38,914 nt of DNA. Source: JBIOJM01 sp044450785. GTDB lineage: Bacteria; Planctomycetota; Planctomycetia; Isosphaerales; Isosphaeraceae. The notes under the pieces were generated by a model. That model searched no databases and was not told the origin of the DNA. It saw nothing but the letters and a program-made list of their open reading frames with translations. Below, piece by piece: positions 1 to 8,126 of the stretch. The number at the start of each line of letters is the position of its first letter. Position 1 is the first letter of the stretch. The position numbers were made by a program, and so were the translations under genes. The stretch is taken from the NCBI GenBank assembly GCA_044450785.1, contig JBIOJM010000055.1, positions 1-38,914 on the forward strand, given 5' to 3'.

Positions 1-1
1 C

Positions 2-964
2 TATACTGCTTTTTGGACGGGCCTGGATGGCCAGTGGTTTCCCTTCCGCGATGCTCCGACCTTCTGGCGCGGGCTCTCGCTGAGGGCGGGCTACGAGTAT
101 CACGAGATCAACTACAATAACGCAACTTACCCGACCGATATCGCACCAGGTTACGTCACACCAACGACGGTCACCAACACCCTTGTCACCGGTCCAAGCT
201 TCACCCAGCCGACGACGCGCACCAACCAGGTCGTGTTCGCGCAGCGGATGCGGTGGACTTCGGGCGTGAACACTTTTGCGCGTTATCAATTCACGTTCAC
301 CGAGAATCCCCTCTACGGACTGGACCCGCTCAACGGAGCGCTGAACAGCAACGTGCCGACGGAAGAAAACCTTTTTGAGATCGGCGGCTCCTGGTCTCCC
401 CTGTCGAACCTCCTGCTCAGCGTCCGCGCAGAGATCCAGAGGACGTGCCATCTATCCCGCTACGCCAATTTCTCGGAGAACAACTATCCGGTCGTATGCA
501 CGCTCTGGTATGCGCCCACCCCGAAATTGTCGCTCTCCGCCGGCTACAGCTATTTCTCCAACTGGGTCAATCAGGACGTCACGCTCGGATATCGCGATGC
601 GAGCGAACCGCCTCCGGCCGAGACGCTGCGCTTCGGCTACAAGGGTCAAACTCAGGTGATCAACGTCGGAGGACGCTATGCCTGGTCTCAGAGGTTGCTC
701 TTCTCGGCAGGTATTTTCTTGACAGACGGCCTTAACGTCTTTTCTGTACCACCCTCCCAGACCGGCGCCAACTGGTCAAGCATGCCCCTGTACTCCAACG
801 TGGCAGCCGAATCCATCAGGTATCAGGGCGGCTTCGATTACGCCCTGACCCGGAGGCTTTCCTGCAATTTTCGCGTCAACGTCTCCAACTATCTGGACAA
901 GTCGCAAGGTGTCGGTACCGGGACCTCGTACTTCTTCATGCTCGGTTTGAGCGGCACCTTCTGA
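2..964 (+). CDS. Outer-membrane beta-barrel protein, C-terminal part (5' end outside window)
   Basis: The frame is open from base 2 to the TGA at 962-964, giving about 320 residues without a start, so the N-terminus lies left of the window. The sequence alternates aromatic/hydrophobic strands with Gly/Asn/Pro turns (for example RAGYEYHEINY, LSLSAGYSYFSNWV, INVGGRYAWSQRLLFSAGIF) and ends in a terminal Phe (LGLSGTF), the usual signature recognised by the BAM machinery. This is a transmembrane beta-barrel of the outer membrane. Its neighbours are multihaem cytochromes, which suggests an MtrB/PioB-type barrel that could sheathe an electron conduit. That assignment is inference from context and general pattern; a plain porin is the alternative. 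It converges on the 12-haem cytochrome gene. Confidence 0.65.
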   Translation, partial: YTAFWTGLDGQWFPFRDAPTFWRGLSLRAGYEYHEINYNNATYPTDIAPGYVTPTTVTNTLVTGPSFTQPTTRTNQVVFAQRMRWTSGVNTFARYQFTFTENPLYGLDPLNGALNSNVPTEENLFEIGGSWSPLSNLLLSVRAEIQRTCHLSRYANFSENNYPVVCTLWYAPTPKLSLSAGYSYFSNWVNQDVTLGYRDASEPPPAETLRFGYKGQTQVINVGGRYAWSQRLLFSAGIFLTDGLNVFSVPPSQTGANWSSMPLYSNVAAESIRYQGGFDYALTRRLSCNFRVNVSNYLDKSQGVGTGTSYFFMLGLSGTF

Positions 965-1090
965 ACAGTCGACTCTCCGAACGGCGGCGATGATACCCCG
1001 GTGGTGCTGGCGGCCCCCGTCAGGAAGAGCACGCCATGCCACAGACACCGAGCTCGGGCGCCCGCCGGGACGCGCTCCGATCAGGGCGCT

Positions 1091-2860
1091 TCATTTCTTC
1101 GCTGCCAATGCCTTCACCGCGTCGCTGCAGCGAGCGCTCACGCCGTCGAGCAGTTGCAGCGCATAGGTGATGTTGTGGACTCCATTGCCGCGCCGAATGA
1201 GACTCAAATCGGCCTTCGCGGACGCCAGGAGCTCCTCGGCTTTGGCGCGGGCTTCAGGCGGGGCGGCCGTGGCCTTGACGAGCGTGTCGTGAGCTTTCTG
1301 GAAGGCCTGCCGGGCATCACTCAGGCTGGTTTCCATGGCCTGTTTCCACTGCTCGAAGGTTTGCAGATACTGCTCGTCATGACACGTCACGCAGGCACGT
1401 TGCGTGGCGACCAGGACGTCCTTGCCTTCCGTCTTCTCACGTTCGGTATGACACCCGTAGCAGTTGGTCCGAGCGCCGAACATCACGTTCGGGTCGCTCT
1501 TGGGGACGGTCTCACCTCCGCGTCCGACCAACAACTTGAGCACATCTCGGTGTTGATTCGAGTGGCAGCGTGTGCAGTCGGCCATGGCGGTGGACAGAAA
1601 GCCGGTCCCGGCGAGCTGCTCCCCGCTCGGGGCGAGTTGGTGCTGGATCTGTGAATGGCAGTCGAGGCACTTCGCTCGCTGCTGAGGCACATGCACCTTG
1701 TGATAGCCGACCACCAAATCGGTCGTCAAGGGCGTCCTCCAGTCCGCGAAGAACCTTGGTTGATCGTGGCAGCGTTCGCAATCCCGACTAGTGACCACGG
1801 CATCGCCCACGATCACATCAGCATGGCAAGACCGGCAGTCCACCTTGCGCGCGACGATCTCGCTGTGGTCCATGCGGACCGCCTTCTGGCCCAGGTCAGA
1901 ACGACCCAGTTTCTCCCGGACGTCCTTGCGGAGCTGGTCATGGACGGTGATCGTCTTCTGCGGTGGGGTATGGCAGCGCATGCATTCGGCCGTTCCGGTG
2001 TTGAACGCCTGGTTGTTGAAGTGACAGGTGTAACAACTGGACTTCTGCACTCGGAAGTGATGCTGGCCGCCTGTAATGGCAGGAGCCAAGCTTTGCACAT
2101 TATTGGCGTGACAGTCCACGCATTGAAGAGAATGGAGCTGCGAGATCCGTACAGTACGGTGCTCCAGTTGGAAGAACTCCGCGAGCACCTGGCGGTCGAC
2201 CTTCACATTCCACTGCTGGCAGAGCCGGGACATGGCGTCGGCTCGCTCTTCGGCCGGTCCGATCTGCCGGGCGGCGTCATTCAGTTGGGCGAAACGCTCC
2301 CGCCCCAGTTGCTGCTCGAGCTGTTTCGTGAGCGCCGCGAGCCGGTCTCGAGCCGGCTGCTCGTCTTGGGCGGTGTGTTTGAGATGCTTGGAGTGCCTGA
2401 ACGTGACCGTGCCGACTTGCAGCGGCTTGTCCATGAAGCTCCCGTCGCCGTGACAGGCGCTGGTCATGCAGCTCTCCACGGCGACGTGGGCGCGGGGGCG
2501 GGTCTTGCCGTAGCGACCGCTGAAATAGCTCGTCACCTGGCTCAGGCCGCGGAGCTTGGCTGTCAGCGTCGTTCGCTCTCCAGGCGCGTAATGGCAGTCC
2601 ACGCAGGCGATGCCGAGCCGGCCACCGTGAATATCCTGCTTCCAGGTGGTGTAATAGGGCTCCATGACATGGCAGGATGCGCAGAAGTTCGGTTGGGCAG
2701 TGTAATGCTCAGCCACTCCGATAAACGTGCCGCCCAGAACGGCCAGCACGCCGAGGCCGATCCCGAATCCAATGAGCCATCGCCTGAAGCGGCGGAACCT
2801 GCGGCGCCGAGGGGGCGTCCCACCCTCAACGCCTGGGTTCTGGTCAGGTTGTTGACTCAT
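1091..2860 (-). CDS. Dodecahaem cytochrome c with NapC/NrfH-like N-terminus
   Basis: The 589-residue protein has a basic N-terminus (RRRRFRRFRRW), one membrane anchor at about residues 28-50, then CASCHVM at 60-66. That CxxCHxM arrangement is typical of the first haem of NrfH/NapC quinol dehydrogenases, in which Met can ligate the iron. In all I count eleven CxxCH motifs (CASCH, CVDCH, CVDCH, CYTCH, CMRCH, CRSCH, CERCH, CLDCH, CTRCH, CYGCH, CVTCH) plus one CX4CH (CMTSACH), so up to 12 haems. The C-terminal ~110 residues are Ala/Lys-rich and helical. The ATG at 2860 is preceded by a GGAGG ribosome site. The likely role is to take electrons from membrane quinol to periplasmic or outer-membrane acceptors. 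The family resemblance is clear; the electron acceptor is unknown. It faces the barrel gene convergently. Confidence 0.88.
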   Translation of the reverse strand: MSQQPDQNPGVEGGTPPRRRRFRRFRRWLIGFGIGLGVLAVLGGTFIGVAEHYTAQPNFCASCHVMEPYYTTWKQDIHGGRLGIACVDCHYAPGERTTLTAKLRGLSQVTSYFSGRYGKTRPRAHVAVESCMTSACHGDGSFMDKPLQVGTVTFRHSKHLKHTAQDEQPARDRLAALTKQLEQQLGRERFAQLNDAARQIGPAEERADAMSRLCQQWNVKVDRQVLAEFFQLEHRTVRISQLHSLQCVDCHANNVQSLAPAITGGQHHFRVQKSSCYTCHFNNQAFNTGTAECMRCHTPPQKTITVHDQLRKDVREKLGRSDLGQKAVRMDHSEIVARKVDCRSCHADVIVGDAVVTSRDCERCHDQPRFFADWRTPLTTDLVVGYHKVHVPQQRAKCLDCHSQIQHQLAPSGEQLAGTGFLSTAMADCTRCHSNQHRDVLKLLVGRGGETVPKSDPNVMFGARTNCYGCHTEREKTEGKDVLVATQRACVTCHDEQYLQTFEQWKQAMETSLSDARQAFQKAHDTLVKATAAPPEARAKAEELLASAKADLSLIRRGNGVHNITYALQLLDGVSARCSDAVKALAAKK

Positions 2861-3338
2861 CGACCGGGGCCTCCGTTGAAAGGGCTTGCTTTGGGTGTGG
2901 CCTCGGATTGATGTAAGCCGGGATTCGTAGGTGTCGCGTACGCAGTTGGGTATACTCTATTTCGCGTTGTCCTAGAACGCGAATTGTCGTAAAATCCACC
3001 CCGTCGCCGAGATCGTGCTACATCAATCAGAGGTCACACCCCACGGTGGCCGTGTTGGGTCTCCGAGCGATCTGGCTACTGACTCCAACATTGCGAACGC
3101 CACCCGTGAGGCACGTCACTGCGTGCCGACACTGAGAGGGCCGTGGATTTCGGCGCGCACTGGAACCCTAAGTCCTCTTGACCAGGGGTGGGCTCAGGAA
3201 ATGGCAGGCGATCCGGTTCCGGGGACGCGAGCTGGGGACGAGTCGACCAGCCGGGTGCCGGACCGGCGGACCATTGCCCCGGCCGGATTCCATCCGGGGC
3301 TGGGGCCGGACAAGCTTGATCGACGAGGATCTCTCATT
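2861..3338. other. 478-bp intergenic region without a recognisable gene
   Basis: The stretch lies between two minus-strand cytochrome genes. Frames on both strands are short and show no protein I recognise. The only clear structure is the perfect inverted repeat at 2961-2983, listed separately, about 100 bp upstream of the 12-haem gene. A shorter inverted repeat (GGCACG/CGTGCC) lies near 3110-3130. I see no strong terminator. Confidence 0.5.
2961..2983. promoter_or_regulatory. Perfect inverted repeat, possible operator upstream of the 12-haem gene
   Basis: TTCGCGTT and AACGCGAA are perfect 8-bp arms separated by 7 bases (GTCCTAG). The AT-rich TATACTCTA sits next to it at 2951-2959. The spacing of about 18 bp between arm centres (two helical turns) would suit a dimeric repressor. 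No regulator can be named. A convincing -35/-10 pair was not found, so the operator role is inference. Confidence 0.35.
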
Positions 3339-3896
3339 CTATTGTTTCGGGTATTCCGGGTGCTTTCGGTGAGCCCGGGAATCATGGCACGTGACGCAAA
3401 CGTTCTGCGGCAGCATGCGGTAGATCGAATCGCGTGCGATCTTGTCCTGCTCCGGTTCCAGTTTCTTCTTGTTGGCAAAGGGTTTGGAGATCTCGGCATG
3501 GATGCTACCCGGGCCGTGGCATGACTCGCAGGTGACACCGGCAAGCTGGCGATCCGCGGCGGTATGGAATCCCGAGGGCTCCCCGAATCCCGTGGTGTGA
3601 CACTTCAGGCACGAGGCATCCTCCTTCGTGCTGGCCGGCAGGATTTCGAATGCCTTGGCATGTTTCTCCTGCGACTTCCGCCAATCCTGGTACTTCTCGA
3701 AATGGCAGGAACCGCACTTGGTGACGCCGATGTAGCTCTGGTTGGCCGGTGGGGTCGGTTCGGCTGCGCCCGATGGGTGCTGCACCTTGCTGACCTCCGA
3801 CTTCACTTCCCCCTGCTGGGCAGCGGTCAGCGCGGCCACCAGCAGGAGACATGCTCCAGAGATCAATGCCGACGCGAGGCAAAACTTCATCCGCAT
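3339..3896 (-). CDS. Tetrahaem cytochrome c554-like protein, secreted
   Basis: The 185-residue protein has a Sec signal peptide (about residues 1-27, hydrophobic core ALISGACLLLVAALTAA) and four CxxCH motifs: CGSCH, CLKCH, CESCH, CVTCH. The arrangement (YIGVTKCGSCH, then SCLKCHTTGFG, then GVTCESCHGPGS, then CVTCHDS) follows the cytochrome c554/c-prime family of periplasmic electron carriers. The ATG at 3896 is preceded by a strong ribosome site, AGGAGGAG. It is transcribed in the same direction as the 12-haem gene but 478 bp upstream, so co-transcription is uncertain. It probably shuttles electrons in the periplasm; the partner is not known. Confidence 0.85.
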   Translation of the reverse strand: MRMKFCLASALISGACLLLVAALTAAQQGEVKSEVSKVQHPSGAAEPTPPANQSYIGVTKCGSCHFEKYQDWRKSQEKHAKAFEILPASTKEDASCLKCHTTGFGEPSGFHTAADRQLAGVTCESCHGPGSIHAEISKPFANKKKLEPEQDKIARDSIYRMLPQNVCVTCHDSRAHRKHPEYPKQ

Positions 3897-4380
3897 GAGG
3901 GCTCCTCCTCAACTAAGGGTGTTGCATGATCACCAGGTGTGCAGTCCGTGCCGGATGTCCACCTTTCGGGTCCATGTCCGGCCCAATCTCGGACGTCAGG
4001 ACTCATGGAACCTGAGCTGTGTGGCGACTCACCGAGGAGGATCACTAAGCAAATACTCATGTGTCCACCCCCAGCGGGGTCCATGATCCGAGCCCATGAT
4101 AAGAGGGGCGGGAGGGGGGATCAAGCAGTTACTTCCGGAGTATGGCCGATCTCGGACAGTGACGGTGAGTCGAAGGACATATCCTGCTCGCCCTTGACCG
4201 GGCCGCTTCCCGTTGCTTAGATGGGTGTCCAAGTTGCCCACACGAGGGGCCCAAACGTGGGTCTCTCGCGTCTTCTGGGAAATCTCCGATCAAGCAACCC
4301 GGATCGGTGCCCGAAGTTGCCAGTGTCACGGCGGTGGGCCGCTGAGCACGGCCCTTAGCGATTCAGCAGGCGATGCGGTC
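3897..4380. other. Divergent intergenic region between tetrahaem cytochrome and Rieske gene
   Basis: This 484-bp stretch separates the minus-strand tetrahaem gene from the plus-strand Rieske-cytochrome b operon and must hold both promoters. The Rieske frame stays open upstream to a TTG at 4213, but that extension has no Rieske-like sequence and no ribosome site, so I treat it as non-coding. I could not pick a convincing -35/-10 pair on either strand. Confidence 0.45.
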
Positions 4381-4881
4381 ATGGCCAAAACCTCTCCTGA
4401 CGTGCCGCGTCGCGGTTTACTATTGCAGACATTGAAGGGAGCCATCAGCGGCACGCTGCTGGTCATCTTCTATCCGGTCGCGTGGTTTCTGAGGCCGCGG
4501 ACGGTTACGACATCGGGAGCGTTGGAAGTGGTGGCCCCTTTCCGACTGAATGAACTGGCCACCACACCCAGCAACCCCTTCGACTTCGCCGGCAAACCCT
4601 GTCTGGTCGTTCTGACTCCCGAAGGGGCCAAACGCCTCGCGGCGGGACAAACGCCGGGACCGGACGAGGTGAGGGCGTTCAATGCCGTGTGCACGCACGT
4701 CGAATGCACCGTCAAGTATCGCCCTGGCACGGGCGATATTTTCTGCAGTTGTCATGAAGGGGTTTACGACCTGAACGGCCACAATATTTCAGGACCGCCC
4801 CCGCGACCACTGGAAACCTATCGGGTGACGTTACGCGGCGACCGGGGACAGGAAGAAATCGTCGTCTCGCGGCAGACCTGA
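4381..4881 (+). CDS. Rieske iron-sulfur protein of a cytochrome bc-type complex
   Basis: The 166-residue protein has a twin-arginine-like start (PRRGLLLQ), a membrane anchor at about residues 18-37, then a Rieske fold. The cluster motifs are CTHVEC (C104, H106, C109) and CSCH (C122, C124, H125). C104, H106, C122 and H125 would bind the 2Fe-2S cluster, with a C109-C124 disulfide. Glu replaces the usual Gly before C109. The ATG at 4381 was chosen because the membrane anchor follows directly; the ribosome site is weak. The gene is followed after 21 bases by cytochrome b and then a nonahaem cytochrome, forming an operon. It should oxidise quinol and hand electrons to a c-type haem, here probably the nonahaem protein instead of cytochrome c1 or f. 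Confidence 0.92.
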   Translation: MAKTSPDVPRRGLLLQTLKGAISGTLLVIFYPVAWFLRPRTVTTSGALEVVAPFRLNELATTPSNPFDFAGKPCLVVLTPEGAKRLAAGQTPGPDEVRAFNAVCTHVECTVKYRPGTGDIFCSCHEGVYDLNGHNISGPPPRPLETYRVTLRGDRGQEEIVVSRQT

Positions 4882-4902
4882 GGACTGCGCCTGGAGGACC
4901 GC

Positions 4903-6138
4903 ATGAATCGAGTTCGCGCCTTCCTGCATGAGAGATTGGGCCTCGAAGTTCTGCAAGGGCTTGCCAGCCACAAACACGTGCCTCTGCACGCTTGTACCCA
5001 TTTCTATTATCTCGGCGGGATGGCCCTCTTTCTGTTCCTGGTCCAGGTGGTGACCGGCGTTCTGCTCGCCCTCTTCTACAAGCCTTCGCCGGACCAGGCG
5101 TTCGAGAGCGTGCAAACCATCATGACCGAGGTGAACTTCGGCTGGCTGATCCGATCGGCGCATTCCTGGAGCGCGAACCTGCTGATCGGTGTGCTGCTTC
5201 TCCATGTCCTCACCACGTACATGATGCGCGCCTATCGGCGCCCGCGGGAATTGACCTGGGTGACCGGCATCCTGTTGCTGGCCCTCTTCATGGCGTTCGG
5301 CTTCAGCGGCTACCTGCTCCCCTGGAACGAGCTGGCGTTCTTCGCCACCCGGGTAGGAACCGCGATTGTCGGCGTGATTCCGCTGATCGGCAACCAGTTG
5401 CTGCTCTTGGCTCGGGGTGGAGACAACGTTACCGGCGACACCCTGGCCCGCTTCTATGCCCTGCACGTGGCGATCTTGCCGTTACTGACGCTCGGCTTGC
5501 TGGGGGTCCACTTGTTTCTGGTGCAGAAGCACGGCATGAGCGTGCCGAACCAGGAAGGCGCGACGAACGGCGAGGATCGAACTCCGTCGATGCCGTTCGT
5601 CCCTCACTTCCTGCTACGGGACATGGTGGGCTGGTACCTGGCGCTCGCGCTGCTTGCGGCGCTGGCCGCACTCTTCCCCTGGGAACTGGGTGAGAAGGCA
5701 AACCCGTTCGGATCCGCCCCGGAGGGGATCAAGCCGGAGTGGTATTTCCTGTTCATGTTTCAGACGCTGAAACTGCTGCCCGCGCGGATCGGGCCCTTCG
5801 AGGGAGAAGTCCTGGGCGTGATGTTCTTCGGTTTGTGCGGCCTGATTGTGCTCCTGATTCCGTTTCTGGATCGAGGCCGGGCCGGTCGCGCGGTGCTCAA
5901 CGTTTGCGCCACGCTGGCCGTCGCTTTCTTCATCGTGATGACGGCCTGGGGCTGGTTTCCCGCGGCCAACAAACTTGGTCTGCAGATCATGCTGGGCGCC
6001 CTGCTCGCGGCGATCATCGTACCGTTGCTCATTCCGTTTACGCGGCCGGGAACCGGCGCCCGCCGTGCGGTCTACAGCTCGCTGGCGGTGGCGATTCTTG
6101 TGTTCCTGGCTGCGACCTGGAGGGAGACCCTGGGATGA
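4903..6138 (+). CDS. Cytochrome b (fused b6 and subunit IV type)
   Basis: The 411-residue membrane protein carries the two haem-ligand pairs H87/H101 and H188/H203. The second pair is spaced as in b6-type proteins, with 14 residues between. The quinol-site PEWY lies at 278-281. The sequence continues through the subunit IV-like C-terminal helices to residue 411, so both halves are in one chain. The start is set by GGAGG ten bases upstream of the ATG. Its stop overlaps the start of the following nonahaem gene (ATGA at 6135-6138), which shows translational coupling. It is the quinone-binding, electron-bifurcating core of a bc-type complex in the inner membrane. This would be a second quinol-oxidising complex beside the Alternative Complex III encoded later in the window. 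Confidence 0.95.
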   Translation: MNRVRAFLHERLGLEVLQGLASHKHVPLHACTHFYYLGGMALFLFLVQVVTGVLLALFYKPSPDQAFESVQTIMTEVNFGWLIRSAHSWSANLLIGVLLLHVLTTYMMRAYRRPRELTWVTGILLLALFMAFGFSGYLLPWNELAFFATRVGTAIVGVIPLIGNQLLLLARGGDNVTGDTLARFYALHVAILPLLTLGLLGVHLFLVQKHGMSVPNQEGATNGEDRTPSMPFVPHFLLRDMVGWYLALALLAALAALFPWELGEKANPFGSAPEGIKPEWYFLFMFQTLKLLPARIGPFEGEVLGVMFFGLCGLIVLLIPFLDRGRAGRAVLNVCATLAVAFFIVMTAWGWFPAANKLGLQIMLGALLAAIIVPLLIPFTRPGTGARRAVYSSLAVAILVFLAATWRETLG

Positions 6139-7538
6139 GACACCTCTCGGGACAGAGCGTGGTCCTTGTGATCGCTTTGGCAGTTGCCGAAGGCATCTGG
6201 GGCGTGCCAGCAAGCTACGGCCAGAAGACGGACCCGAGCGCGCCCGTGCTCCCCGAGGGTTACTCGTGCTCGCTCTGCCACAAGAAAGGTGGGGACATGT
6301 GGGCGGAAGGGACGCCGATCGCCGACGAACACGCTCTGGCAGACGATCTCCATTGGAAGAAGGGACTGCTCTGCCACGACTGCCACGGCGGCAGCCCGAC
6401 CCTCGACACGTTCAAGAATCATCGCGACGATCCGACGTTTCGCGGCGTTCGCGCCCGCGAACTGATACCGGCCTTTTGCGGGCACTGTCACTCGAACATC
6501 ACTTACATGCGAGGGTACAATCCCTCGGCGCGGACCGATCAAGAAGCGGAATACTGGACCAGCGGACATGGTCGCCGATTAAAAGCCAGCATTGAAGGCA
6601 AAAACCCTGCGGCGGATCCTGCGGTTGCGACCTGCGTTGATTGTCACGGAGGTCACGGCATCCGGGCGGTCAAGGACCCAAACTCTCCCGTTGAGCCGAC
6701 CCACGTCGCGCGGACCTGTGCCCGTTGCCACGCCGACGAAAGTCGCATGGCGAATCGGCGCTACAACGGTCGCCTAATTGGAACCGCGCAGTACCAGCAG
6801 TGGTTGTCGGGAGTCCATGGCCAGGCCATGTTCAAGAAGGGGGACCGAAGCGCGCCGACTTGCAACGACTGCCATGGCAACCATGCGGCAATGCCCCCCG
6901 GGCTCGATTCGGTGGCCAATGCGTGCGGCACATGCCATGGTAAAATCGCCAAACTTTTCACCGAAACGCGGATGAAGCACAAATTCGGGGAGGCCGGACT
7001 TCCGGGTTGCGCCACCTGTCATGGAGCTCACCAGACGACTCATCCCAGTGATCGCCTCCTGGGCATGGAAGACGGCACCCTCTGTGCCCGCTGCCACAAT
7101 GCCCAGAATCCTCAATACGGAGCCACCACGGCCGGCGCCGAGGTCGCGAGGACCATGCGGTCACACCTCGACCGATTGAAGCAGGAAATGGACGGCGCCG
7201 AACAGAAGGTCCGGGAAGCCGAGCGCAAGGGCATGGAAGTGCGCGGACCACGGTTCGACCTGCGGCAGGCTTTCGACGCACTGACGAACGCGCGGACGCT
7301 CGTGCACAGCTTCAAGCCCGGCCCGGTGGAAGAGGCCATCGACGGGGGCCTCAGTGTGACGGCCAACGTGAAGGGAATGGCCGATCTCGCTCTCCGGGAG
7401 TACACCTACCGGCGTATCTGGCTGGCTGCCTCGCTGGTTCCCATCCTGCTGGTGGTCTGCCTGTTGCTCGCCTACATCCGCTCGCTGCACGCTCCGGGGC
7501 TCAATGCCCGTGCGGAGGCCGGTCCATTGAGCGATTGA
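6135..7538 (+). CDS. Nonahaem cytochrome c, C-terminally membrane-anchored, bc-complex partner
   Basis: The 467-residue protein has a signal peptide (about residues 1-29, ending ASYG), nine CxxCH motifs (CSLCH, CHDCH, CGHCH, CVDCH, CARCH, CNDCH, CGTCH, CATCH, CARCH), a charged helical segment at about 335-385, and a C-terminal membrane helix (LAASLVPILLVVCLLLAYI). The ATG at 6135 overlaps the cytochrome b stop by four bases. The frame is open further upstream inside cytochrome b, but that part is a shadow of the b gene. Its place in the operon suggests that it replaces cytochrome c1 as electron acceptor of the Rieske protein and stores or passes many electrons. Multihaem subunits in bc complexes are known from Deltaproteobacteria and anammox planctomycetes; the exact partner here is inferred. 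Confidence 0.9.
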   Translation: MRHLSGQSVVLVIALAVAEGIWGVPASYGQKTDPSAPVLPEGYSCSLCHKKGGDMWAEGTPIADEHALADDLHWKKGLLCHDCHGGSPTLDTFKNHRDDPTFRGVRARELIPAFCGHCHSNITYMRGYNPSARTDQEAEYWTSGHGRRLKASIEGKNPAADPAVATCVDCHGGHGIRAVKDPNSPVEPTHVARTCARCHADESRMANRRYNGRLIGTAQYQQWLSGVHGQAMFKKGDRSAPTCNDCHGNHAAMPPGLDSVANACGTCHGKIAKLFTETRMKHKFGEAGLPGCATCHGAHQTTHPSDRLLGMEDGTLCARCHNAQNPQYGATTAGAEVARTMRSHLDRLKQEMDGAEQKVREAERKGMEVRGPRFDLRQAFDALTNARTLVHSFKPGPVEEAIDGGLSVTANVKGMADLALREYTYRRIWLAASLVPILLVVCLLLAYIRSLHAPGLNARAEAGPLSD

Positions 7539-7586
7539 TCCCACCCAACTTCAAGCTGCAATGCACTCCGGCCCGTCGCTCCAGCA

Positions 7587-7857
7587 TCACCCTGTCGTTC
7601 CTGTTCGCGGGGCCGTTCCGGGCTTTCCGTTGTTGTCTCGATCTTCGAGCCGGTCGAGCCGCTCTTCCAGGACGTCGAGCGGTTCAGAGGATCTGCCGCG
7701 TCAGGTCCTCACCGCTCCTGCTGTCGAGTACCTCAACCGTCCTGCCGGCGAGGACGTAGCTTTCGACATCCTGGAGCGTCACGTACCGTCGCTGGCTCCG
7801 GTCCTAAAGCCGTCGATTCGGGTACCGCCGGATTCGCACCGTCGATTCGTCACTCAT
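7587..7857 (-). pseudogene. phaR: phaR-type polyhydroxyalkanoate synthesis regulator, decayed
   Basis: Reading the minus strand from the ATG at 7857 gives MSDESTVRIRRYPNRRL, then a TAG at 7806-7804 exactly where the family has the Tyr of its RRYPNRRLYD motif. The same frame resumes as RYVTLQDVESYVLAGRTVEV and SGEDLTRQIL before a TGA at 7686-7684. Both pieces match the PHB/PHA accumulation regulator DNA-binding domain. After a frameshift the coiled-coil tail LDVLEERLDRLEDRD is readable, with a stop at 7589-7587. The middle of the protein is missing, so there are two stop codons, a frameshift and an internal deletion. The intact family binds DNA and PHA granules and controls phasin genes. It lies back to back with a decayed thiolase gene, which supports a lost PHA locus. 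Confidence 0.8.
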
Positions 7858-8003
7858 GCCGAATACCTCATGTCAAGATCTCTGGAATATTGCAGTCGCA
7901 ATAATCGGACGAAAGAATTCTAAGCTTGGAGCAGGAAAATAACCAGTGTTTTCCGGGGATTTCAGGGACGCATAAAATTTTTGCGTTTGCAGCAATTTTT
8001 CTC

Positions 8004-8031
8004 TTGACGATGAAAATCAGAGAGGTAGGAT
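8004..8031 (+). promoter_or_regulatory. Possible relic promoter of the decayed thiolase gene
   Basis: TTGACG (8004-8009) and TAGGAT (8026-8031) are separated by 16 bases in an AT-richer patch, about 100 bp upstream of the first readable thiolase residues. They match the sigma-70 consensus at 5/6 and 4/6 positions. Whether it is still active is unknown. Confidence 0.3.
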
Positions 8032-8126
8032 AGAGATCAGAGCCGGCCGACGATCTCGCGATAACCTGGGCGGACGGGCTGGCGGCCCCTCTCAAGCTGC
8101 TGCAAATGCGGGGGGAGTGGTGAGCC

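Noticed and set aside
1655..2911. A 418-codon open frame on the plus strand opposite the 12-haem cytochrome
   Set aside because: The minus strand here encodes regularly spaced CxxCH motifs with a membrane anchor and ribosome site. The plus-strand frame is a GC-rich shadow without domain resemblance.
3015..3524. A 169-codon plus-strand frame over the 3' end of the tetrahaem gene
   Set aside because: It overlaps the real cytochrome on the other strand and has no recognisable domain or start signal.
4213..4380. Upstream in-frame extension of the Rieske protein from a TTG
   Set aside because: There is no ribosome site, no Rieske-family sequence, and it would bury the twin-arginine-like N-terminus.
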